From: Pseudoduganella flava
Lineage (GTDB): Bacteria; Pseudomonadota; Gammaproteobacteria; Burkholderiales; Burkholderiaceae_D
Assembly (NCBI RefSeq): GCF_007830495.1
Contig: NZ_VLKW01000003.1
Span: 186,001 to 250,000 of the forward strand
Length of the DNA stretch: 64,000 bases
Direction of reading: 5' to 3'
In this document: positions 8,510 to 15,849 of the stretch, piece by piece
Layout of the letters: each line of letters begins with the position of its first letter
Position numbering within the stretch: the stretch's first letter is position 1
Program-made: the position numbers and the translations under genes
Notes under the pieces: model-generated
What the model was told of the DNA's origin: nothing
What the model saw: only the letters and a program-made list of their open reading frames with translations
Database searches by the model: none

Positions 8510-11500
8510 ATGCGAGCTACTCATTCCCTTCCGGCGCGCTGGCTGCGCGCGGTCCTGGCGGCGCTGCTGCTGCTGGCCCTCCTGCCCCCGGCCGTCGCCG
8601 AGTCGGGGCCGCCACCGACATTGCGCTTCAAGAAGCTGGGGCCGCTCGGCAACGACGAGCCGTCGATGCTGTCGCTGCTGCAGGATCGCCAGGGCTTCAT
8701 GTGGATCGGCACGCACGTCAACGGACTGTACCGCTATAACGGTTACCAGGCCGTCCGCTACAAGAACATGCCGAACAACCCGAAGAGCCTGCCGCACGAC
8801 CGCGTGTCGACGTTGTTCGAGGACCGGCAGGGCCGCATCTGGGCCGGCACGCAAAACGGGCTGGCGCGCTTCAACCCGGCCACCAACGACTTCACCGTGT
8901 TCGTCGCGCCGCAGGGGCCGAAGAACCGCGGCATCATCAAGGCGATCATCGGCGACGGCAAGGACGGCATGTGGCTCGCCAGCTGGGGCGGCCTGCAGCA
9001 CTTCGATCCCGCCACCGGCACGTTCACCGTCTACGCGCACGATCCCAAGCAGCCGGCCAGCCTGGCCGCGAACGACGTCAATGCCGTCGCGCGCGATGCG
9101 CAAGGGGGCGTGTGGGCGGCCACCTGGCCCGGCGGGCTGGATTACCTGGCGCCCGGTGCCACGTCGTTCGTGCACCACGGCGTCGACCCCGACGGCGGCT
9201 CCGATCCGCGCACGAACATCGTGCGCGCACTGCAGTTCGATGCCGACGGCGCGCTGTGGATCGGCACCGAAAGCGGCGTGCTGCGCTGGGACGGCAAGAG
9301 CGGCTGGGAAACGCGCCGCCAGGTGCCGGCGCCGAACAGCCGCGTGACGAGTTTTTACGTCGACCGCAGCGGCACGTTGTGGGCCACGACGCTGTCGGCC
9401 GGCCTGCTGCGCTGGAACGGGCCGGAAGGCCGCTTCACGCAGTACCGGCATGACCCGAACGACCCGTATTCGCTGCCGGGCGACAGCACCCGCGCGATGC
9501 TGCAGGACCGCAGCGGCATGCTGTGGATCGCCACGTTCACGGACGGCATCAGCCTCGTCAACCTGAACAGCAGCGGCTTCGCCCGCTACGTGCCGCAGCG
9601 CTACGATATCGGCGGCGGCGGCGGCATCGCCGCCAGCAACGCCGTGCTGTCGATCGCCCGCGCGCCGGACGGCAAGCTGTGGCTGGGCGGGAACGTCGGC
9701 ATCAGCCTGTTCGACACGGCCGCCAATGCCGTCGTGCGGCGCCACACGTCCGATCCCGGCAAGCCGGGCACGCTGTCGCAGAACATCGTCTACAGCCTGT
9801 ACCAGGGGCCGGACGGGCCGCTGTGGGCCGGCACGTCGAACGGCCTGAACCGCCTTGACAGCCCGGACGGGCCGTTCCGCGTGATCCACTTCGGCAACCC
9901 GGCCAGCGACTACATCAACGCGATCGCAGCGGGCCGCGGCGGCGTGCTGTGGCTGGCCACCGGCAACAGCCTGATCCGCTACGAACCGGCCACGGGCAAT
10001 TACAAGATCTACCAGAACGATCCGGCCGACCCGGACAGCCGCGCCGTCAACGGCACGTCGTCCGTGCTGGAAGACCGGCGCGGCCGCGTCTGGATGGGCT
10101 CCGAGTGGAATGGCGGCGGGCTCGACCTGCTGGACCCGAAGACGGGCAAGTTCCGCCACTTCACGCACCAGCCGAACGTGGCCGACAGCCTGGCCGACGA
10201 CAACGTCTCCTCGGTGCACGAGGATTCGCTGGGGCGCATCTGGATCGGCACGGCGAAGGGCCTGCAGCAGGTGGTGCAGTCGGGCGAGCGCATCGCGTTC
10301 CGCTCGTATGTCGAGGCCACCAACGGTGCCAAGATCCTGGCGATCCGCAGCGACCTGGACGACCAGCTGTGGGTCAGCACGATCGTCGGGCTGTTCCGCG
10401 TCGATCCCGCCACGGCCAAGTCGACGCTGTACACGGCGGCGGACGGCATGACGGACGGCTTCACCGTCAACTCGTCGACACCGGGGCCGGATGGCATCCT
10501 GTACTTCGGCGGCGTGCACGGCCTGACGGCGGTGTCGCCGCGCGAGGTGCGCAGCCGCTCCGTGCCGCCGCAGGTGGCGATCACCGACATCAAGGTGTAC
10601 AACCGCTCGCTGACGGAACCCGGCCCGCACGGCGGGGTGACGCTGGAAGGCCCCGTGACGGCGCCGCGCGCGCTGACGTTGTCCTCCGGCGCGTCGGCGT
10701 TCTCGATCGAATTCGCGGCGCTGCACTACACCGAGCCGGCGCTGAACCGCTACGCGTACCGGCTGGAAGGCTTCGACGCCGACTGGGTGGAAACGGATGC
10801 CTCGCTGCGCGCCGCCACCTACACGAACCTCGATCCCGGCCATTACGTGTTCCGCGTGAAGGCGTCGAACCACCGCGGCCAATGGAACGAACAGCCGGTG
10901 ACGCTGGACGTGACGATCACGCCGCCGTTCTGGCTGACGTGGTGGTTCCGCCTGCTGGCCGCCGCGCTGACGGCCGCACTGCTGTGGACCATCTACCGCT
11001 GGCGCGTGCGACGCCTCATGCGGGTCAGGCACGTGCTCGAGCAACTGGTGGCGGAGCGCACCGCCGCGCTCGCGGAAGCGAACGAGCAGCTGGGCGCGCT
11101 CGCGACGATGGATGGCATGACGGGCGTGGCCAACCGCCGCGGCTTCGATGCCGAGCTGGATGCCGAATGGCGCCGCGCCACCCGCACCGGCCAGCCGCTG
11201 GCGCTGGCGATCGTCGACCTGGACTGGTTCGCACCGTACAACGAACGCCATGGTCGGGTAGCGGGCGACGCTGCGCTGCGCGCCGTGGCCGGCATCCTGT
11301 CGGCCCACGCGCGGCGCCCGACGGATGCCGTGGGCCGCCACGGCGGCGAGGAATTCGCGCTGCTGTGGGCCGGAGCCGACGCGGCCGCCGCGCTGAAGGA
11401 AGCGCAGGCGATTTGCGCGGAAGTGGCGGCGCTGGGGCTGCCGCACGAGGACTCGCCGTTCGGCAAGCTCACCGTCAGCATCGGCGTGGCCGCTCTGGCG

Positions 11501-11605
11501 CCGACGCCGGCCGACAGCTCCGCCGACCTGGTGCGGCGTGTCGAGGACGCGCTGTACCGCGCCAAGGTGCGCGGGCGCAACCAGGCCTTGCTGGCGCAAT
11601 CGTGA
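8510..11605 (+). CDS. periplasmic beta-propeller/Y_Y_Y sensor diguanylate cyclase
   Basis: 1,031 residues. Residues 1-30 form a signal peptide ending AVA. Residues ~40-700 contain repeated (M/R)(L/I)W(I/V)G(T/S) blades of the two-component-regulator propeller. A Y_Y_Y domain lies at ~735-800 (RYAYRLEGFD.DW), a transmembrane helix at ~805-830, and a C-terminal GGDEF domain follows. The GGDEF domain keeps GGEEF, the NERHGRVAGD metal/substrate stretch, and an RPTD inhibitory-site motif five residues before GGEEF. It should therefore make cyclic di-GMP under product control in response to a periplasmic signal. There is no histidine kinase domain, unlike classic hybrid propeller sensors. An in-frame ATG at 8480 is possible, but the signal peptide favours 8510. 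Confidence 0.88.
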   Translation: MRATHSLPARWLRAVLAALLLLALLPPAVAESGPPPTLRFKKLGPLGNDEPSMLSLLQDRQGFMWIGTHVNGLYRYNGYQAVRYKNMPNNPKSLPHDRVSTLFEDRQGRIWAGTQNGLARFNPATNDFTVFVAPQGPKNRGIIKAIIGDGKDGMWLASWGGLQHFDPATGTFTVYAHDPKQPASLAANDVNAVARDAQGGVWAATWPGGLDYLAPGATSFVHHGVDPDGGSDPRTNIVRALQFDADGALWIGTESGVLRWDGKSGWETRRQVPAPNSRVTSFYVDRSGTLWATTLSAGLLRWNGPEGRFTQYRHDPNDPYSLPGDSTRAMLQDRSGMLWIATFTDGISLVNLNSSGFARYVPQRYDIGGGGGIAASNAVLSIARAPDGKLWLGGNVGISLFDTAANAVVRRHTSDPGKPGTLSQNIVYSLYQGPDGPLWAGTSNGLNRLDSPDGPFRVIHFGNPASDYINAIAAGRGGVLWLATGNSLIRYEPATGNYKIYQNDPADPDSRAVNGTSSVLEDRRGRVWMGSEWNGGGLDLLDPKTGKFRHFTHQPNVADSLADDNVSSVHEDSLGRIWIGTAKGLQQVVQSGERIAFRSYVEATNGAKILAIRSDLDDQLWVSTIVGLFRVDPATAKSTLYTAADGMTDGFTVNSSTPGPDGILYFGGVHGLTAVSPREVRSRSVPPQVAITDIKVYNRSLTEPGPHGGVTLEGPVTAPRALTLSSGASAFSIEFAALHYTEPALNRYAYRLEGFDADWVETDASLRAATYTNLDPGHYVFRVKASNHRGQWNEQPVTLDVTITPPFWLTWWFRLLAAALTAALLWTIYRWRVRRLMRVRHVLEQLVAERTAALAEANEQLGALATMDGMTGVANRRGFDAELDAEWRRATRTGQPLALAIVDLDWFAPYNERHGRVAGDAALRAVAGILSAHARRPTDAVGRHGGEEFALLWAGADAAAALKEAQAICAEVAALGLPHEDSPFGKLTVSIGVAALAPTPADSSADLVRRVEDALYRAKVRGRNQALLAQS

Positions 11606-11631
11606 CGAGCGGCGAGCCCCGTCGCAGCCGC

Positions 11632-11799
11632 ATGCCCGATCCCGATCCGCGCCCCGTTCCCCCGCTCCCGCCGGAGCCGGACGACTGCTGCCACAGCGGC
11701 TGCGCAGTCTGCGTGTTCGACCTGTACAACGATGCCCTCGAACGTTACGAGGAGCAGCTGGCGGCGTGGCTGGCGCGCCACCCCGACGCCCGCGGCTGA
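11632..11799 (+). CDS. small oxidoreductase-like domain protein
   Basis: 55 residues. After a proline-rich start, the sequence DCCHSGCAVCVFDLYNDAL matches the cysteine-rich oxidoreductase-like domain (Oxidored-like, PF09791, the OXLD1 family). These are short proteins with a CC..GC..C pattern followed by a helix ending in a Y-E-(D/E) stretch. The function of the family is not well defined. A GTG at 11602 overlaps the preceding stop (GTGA) and would add ten residues, so it is likely co-translated with the diguanylate cyclase. I took the ATG at 11632 because the conserved part starts after it. Confidence 0.7.
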   Translation: MPDPDPRPVPPLPPEPDDCCHSGCAVCVFDLYNDALERYEEQLAAWLARHPDARG

Positions 11800-11823
11800 C
11801 AGCGTTCGTGTAAGCTAGTCCGC

Positions 11824-12153
11824 ATGCAACGCCGACTCTTTTGCGCCGCCCTGGCGACGCTTGTCCTTGCCCCTGCCCTGGCCCAGCAGGCACTGGGCAC
11901 TCGGCCGTTCCCCGCGAACGCGAAGCGGGGGCGCATGACGCCCGGCTACTTCCCCGAGATCGTCATCGACGGCAAGGTGCGCCGGCTGGCGCCCGCCGCC
12001 CGCATCGTCAACGCCGACAACATGGCCGAGGTGCCGGCCGCGCTGCGCGGCACCAACATCATCGTCAACTACACGGAAAACGCCGATGGCGACATCGACC
12101 GCGTGTGGATCCTGACGGCCGCGGAAGCGCGCTTGGCGGCACCGGCACGCTGA
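11824..12153 (+). CDS. small exported protein of unknown function
   Basis: 109 residues with a signal peptide (MQRRLFCAALATLVLAPALA, cleaved before QQ). The mature part of ~88 residues is basic near its start, with a segment reading RMTPGYFPEIVIDGKVRRL and then RIVNADNM. I do not recognise a named domain. It lies 24 bases after the oxidoreductase-like gene on the same strand and may be read from the same message. Export to the periplasm is the only supported statement about its role. Confidence 0.65.
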   Translation: MQRRLFCAALATLVLAPALAQQALGTRPFPANAKRGRMTPGYFPEIVIDGKVRRLAPAARIVNADNMAEVPAALRGTNIIVNYTENADGDIDRVWILTAAEARLAAPAR

Positions 12154-12226
12154 TCCGACGACGTTAACCGCCTGGCAAACTTGCCGTAACTTCATGTTGC
12201 GCAGGACTCACGTTTCCGTTAAGCAA

Positions 12227-12232
12227 TTGACA
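12227..12232 (+). promoter_or_regulatory. TTGACA -35-like element before the PEP-CTERM gene
   Basis: A consensus TTGACA sits in an AT-richer stretch of the 12154-12350 gap. No -10 box is at standard spacing; GGTATT at 12255-12260 is 22 bases away. Next to it ACATT-TC-AATGT forms a short palindrome at about 12230-12241. I did not see a sigma-54 -24/-12 pair, which some PEP-CTERM genes use. Confidence 0.3.
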
Positions 12233-12350
12233 TTTCAATGTTGCAATCGCACATGGTATTGATTAAGATCACTACCAGGCCCAACAACTGCCGCCGACAA
12301 TCTGCCTGCCCGCGCTCCCGGCGAGGTAATGAATCAGGATCAAACAAGTG

Positions 12351-13004
12351 ATGAATAAATCCGTAGCCACCCAAGTCGCGCTGCTGTGCGCAGCCCTCGT
12401 CATCGGTAGTGGCGCCCAGGCAGCCCGTGGTCCGTCGATCGGCAATGCGACCGTCGACGACGTTACGCTCAACAAGGACAATGCGGACGCCCTGGCGTTC
12501 TCGCAGGTCAATCCCGCCCAGTTCGGCGGCAATGCCAGCGGCTTCGCCAGCGTGTTCAGCAAGACGGGCACCGGCAGCTGGAGCGTGCTGGAAACCGTGA
12601 CGAGCACGGGCACGCTGACCGATACGTCGGCACTGTTCAATTTCACGTTCACGAAGGACAGCACCGGCAAGGCCGGCACGTGGACGATCACCAACGTCAG
12701 CAAGGACAAGGATGCGACGCTGGACCTGTCGCTGGCGATCCACGCCAGCAACGCCAGCACGGCCTTCCTGTTCGACAACCAATCGGTTGCCGCCGGCAAG
12801 ACGCTGAACGGCACCTGGGACATCGAATGGCTGAACAACGGCGGCAACGTGCCGTCGTTCTCGAACCTGGTGCTGTTCGGCCGCGACCTGACCACCACGG
12901 CCGCGCAGCCGACGCTGGTCCCGGAACCAGCCACGCTGCCGATGCTGGGCGCCGGCCTCGTGCTGCTGGGTGCCGTCGCGCGGCGCCGCAAGAATAACAA
13001 CTAA
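12351..13004 (+). CDS. PEP-CTERM sorting domain protein
   Basis: 217 residues. A signal peptide ends near residue 24 (GAQA). The body is Thr/Ser/Asn-rich with alternating beta-type pattern and many N-x-S/T. The C-terminus has VPEPATLPM, a short hydrophobic helix (GAGLVLLGAV) and a basic ARRRK tail, which is the PEP-CTERM signal. Such proteins are handled by an exosortase and end up in the envelope or exopolysaccharide. The exosortase is not in this window. The ATG at 12351 is preceded by AGGA about 11 bases upstream, and a GTG codon immediately before could also be read. A terminator follows, and the IS element is inserted right behind it. Confidence 0.9.
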   Translation: MNKSVATQVALLCAALVIGSGAQAARGPSIGNATVDDVTLNKDNADALAFSQVNPAQFGGNASGFASVFSKTGTGSWSVLETVTSTGTLTDTSALFNFTFTKDSTGKAGTWTITNVSKDKDATLDLSLAIHASNASTAFLFDNQSVAAGKTLNGTWDIEWLNNGGNVPSFSNLVLFGRDLTTTAAQPTLVPEPATLPMLGAGLVLLGAVARRRKNNN

Positions 13005-13029
13005 TAACAAGCCTCGTCGAAAACTAGGG

Positions 13030-13057
13030 CCCGCGGCGCAAGCTGCGGGTTTTTTTT
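13030..13057 (+). terminator. intrinsic terminator of the PEP-CTERM gene, at the IS junction
   Basis: Stem CCCGCGGC, loop about GCAA, GCTGCGGG arm to 13049, then eight T residues to 13057. The insertion sequence begins at the next base, so the T-tract is also the left target flank. Confidence 0.85.
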
Positions 13058-14169
13058 CGCGCTGTTCGCGTTAGCTGAGCTTTCACCCCGGAACGGAACT
13101 TATCGCAGACATTACGGTCGCTCTTGCTGCCGCGGCGCAACGGCCGCCCGCAGCCAATGCTCGGGGATCGTCAGTGCCGCCGCGTCGAGGATCATTTGCC
13201 AGCCGGCGTAATTGGCCAGGTAGCGGCTCGCGACACCGCAAAACCCGTGCAGCCACGTCTTGAACCGGCTGTGCCAGCCGTTGACACCGTTGACGTGAAT
13301 GGCGCCGCGCGCGTGCTCGCCGGCGCGCACGTGGATTGCTCGATGGCTGATCCCGGCCAGCTTCGCAAATCGCGGATAAGCGGCTGCGCCGTCACTGACC
13401 AGCAAGGCATCTCGCGCCAGCACCGGTTTCAGATAGTGCAGCAGGCGTTCGGCATCCGGCTCGCCCTGGCCGGCATGAAAAGCGTGCGTGGTTTTGCCGC
13501 GATCGCGCGCGACGAGCACGCACTCATGCTGCTGACTGATGCCGCGGCACGTGGCAGTGCCACCGCGCTTGCGCGCCGGCCTGTCGAGGTGGCGCGAGCC
13601 CTTCTGCGATTCGAGGACATACGTTTCGTCGGCCTCGACGATGCCCTTCAATGTTGGCGGCTCCTCGCACCGCACGGCGGCGACGAACCGGTGGCGCCAG
13701 CGGAAGCTGGTCGACTTCGCGACCGCGACGCGTTCGGCGGCTGCGCGCACAGTGCGCGACTCGATCAAGCACTGAAAATAAGTGAGCCATTTGTCGCGAT
13801 GCCGCAGGCGCGCCAGCGGTGTGCCGGTCAACGCATTGAAGCTGTGGCGGCAGGCGATGCAGCGGTACCGCTGCAAGCCATTGGCGTGCCCGCTGCGGTG
13901 GCAACGCGCATTGCCGCAATGCGGACAGGCACATCGCCCTTTCGCTTGTTCAATCAGGGCCAGGCAGCGCCCGGGCGCCTCCAGCGCGGCCAGCCAATCA
14001 CGCAGGCAAGCGATCTCGTCAGCCGACAGTGGCAGCTGCGCCAGCGCACGGAACAGGTGCTGAAAGCCGATCGTGCCCATCCTTGCCTCCGATTATCGAT
14101 GAGTTACCTCAACAGAAGTTAAGACCGCGTTGACGCCTGGAAGTTCCCCTACCTTACGCGGACAGCGCG
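13058..14169 (-). mobile_element. IS1595-type insertion sequence
   Basis: About 1.11 kb. The left end at 13058 reads CGCGCTGTTCGCGTTAG. The reverse complement of the right end at 14169 reads CGCGCTGTCCGCGTAAG. This gives imperfect terminal inverted repeats of about 20 bases. Left flank is eight Ts (13050-13057) and right flank is seven Ts then C (14170-14177). That is compatible with the 8-base target duplication of IS1595 elements, blurred by the homopolymer. It carries one intact transposase gene on the minus strand and no passenger genes. Confidence 0.85.
13112..14080 (-). CDS. IS1595 family (ISXO2-like) transposase
   Basis: 322 residues, intact. The N-terminal zinc-binding region has CPHCGNARCHRSG then YRCIACRHSFNALTGTPL, the typical opening of ISXO2-like transposases. 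The catalytic part shows the first Asp in EADETYVLES, the second in LVSDGAAAYP, and the third position in HVNGVNGWHSRFK. There the usual Glu is an Asn with Lys six residues on, the DDNK arrangement known in this family. GGAGG precedes the ATG at 14080. The frame is uninterrupted and both ends of the element are present, so it could still be mobile. Confidence 0.9.
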   Translation of the reverse strand: MGTIGFQHLFRALAQLPLSADEIACLRDWLAALEAPGRCLALIEQAKGRCACPHCGNARCHRSGHANGLQRYRCIACRHSFNALTGTPLARLRHRDKWLTYFQCLIESRTVRAAAERVAVAKSTSFRWRHRFVAAVRCEEPPTLKGIVEADETYVLESQKGSRHLDRPARKRGGTATCRGISQQHECVLVARDRGKTTHAFHAGQGEPDAERLLHYLKPVLARDALLVSDGAAAYPRFAKLAGISHRAIHVRAGEHARGAIHVNGVNGWHSRFKTWLHGFCGVASRYLANYAGWQMILDAAALTIPEHWLRAAVAPRQQERP

Positions 14170-14272
14170 TTTTTTTCTGGTTCTTCGCACTGTGTGTGGA
14201 AACGCACGGCAGGGCCCGGCATGTGCGCGCTAACGTGGGGTTTTACCGAACTCACATCGAAAGGGCCATGCC

Positions 14273-14800
14273 ATGCAAGTTCCCGCGCGCTGTCCGCTGA
14301 CGCTGACCGTCAACGGGCAACAGCACACAATGGAAGTGGAAGCCTGGGTCACGCTGCTCGACCTGCTGCGCGAACGCCTGGGCCTGACCGGCACGAAAAA
14401 GGGCTGCGACCACGGCCAATGCGGCGCCTGCACCGTGCTTGTCGACGGCCGCCGCATCAATTCCTGCCTGACGCTCGCCGTGATGAACGACGGCCGCGAC
14501 GTGACGACGATCGAAGGCCTGGCCGACGGCGACGCGCTGCACCCGCTGCAGCAGGCCTTCATCGAGCACGACGCCTTCCAGTGCGGCTACTGCACGCCCG
14601 GGCAGATCTGTTCCGGCGTGGGCCTGATCAACGAAGGCCGCGCGAACTGCCTGGCCGAAGTGCGCGAGCTGATGAGCGGGAACATCTGCCGCTGCGGCGC
14701 CTATCCGCAGATCCTGCGCGCCGTCGCCCAGGTCGCCGGCGTGCCGGCCGACACGGAGAACGCCGAGCACGCGGTCATCTCGGGGACGGTGCCGGCATGA
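14273..14800 (+). CDS. [2Fe-2S] subunit of an aldehyde oxidase/xanthine dehydrogenase-type enzyme, no export signal
   Basis: 175 residues with two [2Fe-2S] centres: the plant-ferredoxin-type [13 protein letters not shown] with a later NSC, and the helical CGYCTPGQI with ICRCGAY. This is the small electron-transfer subunit of a three-subunit molybdenum hydroxylase. Unlike the PaoA-like subunit at 53249-53890 it starts directly at the ferredoxin domain and has no twin-arginine signal, so the complex should stay in the cytoplasm. AAAGGG sits about seven bases before the ATG. Its stop overlaps the next start (ATGA). The IS element lies about 100 bases upstream. Confidence 0.88.
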   Translation: MQVPARCPLTLTVNGQQHTMEVEAWVTLLDLLRERLGLTGTKKGCDHGQCGACTVLVDGRRINSCLTLAVMNDGRDVTTIEGLADGDALHPLQQAFIEHDAFQCGYCTPGQICSGVGLINEGRANCLAEVRELMSGNICRCGAYPQILRAVAQVAGVPADTENAEHAVISGTVPA

Positions 14801-15849
14801 ACCCGTTCGCCTACGACCGCCCCGCCAGCGTGGACGCCGCGCTGCAAGCCATCGCCGCCAACGCGGCGCACCAGGGTACCGCCAACCAGCACGAGATCCG
14901 CTGCGTGGCCGGCGGCACCAACCTGCTCGACCTGATGAAGGAAGGCGTGACGATCGCGCCGCACCTCGTCGACATCAACCGCCTGCCGCTCGACGCGATC
15001 GAGGAGACGCCCGATGGCGGCCTGCTGCTGGGCGCCCTCGCCCGCAATGCCGACACGGCCTACCACCCGCTGGTGGAGGAGCGCTACCCGCTGCTGTCGG
15101 CCGCGATCCTGGCCGGCGCGTCGCCGCAGCTGCGCAATATGGCCAGCAACGGCGGCAACCTGCTGCAACGCACCCGCTGCTGGTACTTCTACGACGTGGC
15201 CACGCCCTGCAACAAACGCACGCCGGGCAGCGGCTGCGCGGCCAACGGCGGCATCACGCGCCAGCACGCGATCCTGGGCACCAGCGAGCATTGCATCGCC
15301 ACGCATCCATCCGACATGTGCGTCGCGCTTGCCGCGCTGGACGCCGTCGTGCACGTGCAGTCCGTGCGCGGCAAGCGGGAGATCCCGTTCCATGAATTCC
15401 ACCGCCTGCCGGGCGACCGGCCGGACGTCGACACCACCCTGGCGCCCGATGAACTGATCACCGGCATCGCCCTGCCGCCGGCGCAGGGCTTCGTGCGGCA
15501 CTCGGCCTACCTGAAGCTGCGCGAGCGGCTGTCGTATGCGTTCGCGCTGGTCTCCGTCGCCGCCGCGCTCGATATCGGCGCGGACGGCCGCATCGCCGCC
15601 GCCCGCATCGCGCTGGGCGGCGTGGCGCACAAGCCATGGCGCCTGCCGGAAGCGGAGCAACTGCTCGTCGGCGCGCAGCCCGGCGACGCGGCCTTCGCCC
15701 CCGTCGCGGATGCGCTGCTGCACGGCGCAGTCGGCCGCGGCGCGAACGACTTCAAGATTCCGCTCGCGCACAATGCGATCATGCGCGCGCTGCACGTCGC
15801 CACGCGCGGCACCGTGACGAACCAGGGCATCAAGGAGACAGCACGATGA
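14797..15849 (+). CDS. FAD/[4Fe-4S] subunit of aldehyde oxidase-type molybdenum hydroxylase (PaoB-like)
   Basis: 350 residues with the CoxM/PaoB fold. The FAD pyrophosphate loop is [11 protein letters not shown] near residue 45 and the second FAD region is around NLLQRTRC. The stretch RTRCWYFYD...CNKRTPGSGC holds the cysteines that bind an extra [4Fe-4S] cluster in PaoB-type subunits. ATHPSDM follows. The C-terminal CO-dehydrogenase flavoprotein domain ends near HNAIMRAL. It passes electrons from the molybdenum subunit to the final acceptor. The start at 14797 overlaps the small-subunit stop and its stop overlaps the large-subunit start, so the three genes are translationally coupled. Confidence 0.88.
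   Translation: MNPFAYDRPASVDAALQAIAANAAHQGTANQHEIRCVAGGTNLLDLMKEGVTIAPHLVDINRLPLDAIEETPDGGLLLGALARNADTAYHPLVEERYPLLSAAILAGASPQLRNMASNGGNLLQRTRCWYFYDVATPCNKRTPGSGCAANGGITRQHAILGTSEHCIATHPSDMCVALAALDAVVHVQSVRGKREIPFHEFHRLPGDRPDVDTTLAPDELITGIALPPAQGFVRHSAYLKLRERLSYAFALVSVAAALDIGADGRIAAARIALGGVAHKPWRLPEAEQLLVGAQPGDAAFAPVADALLHGAVGRGANDFKIPLAHNAIMRALHVATRGTVTNQGIKETAR

Noticed and set aside
8246..11893. Long minus-strand frame opposite the diguanylate cyclase
   Set aside because: Arg/Ala/His-rich shadow of a strongly supported gene; no motifs.
13124..14122. Plus-strand frame opposite the transposase
   Set aside because: The minus-strand frame has zinc-finger and catalytic motifs, an SD and fits the IS ends; the plus frame has none.
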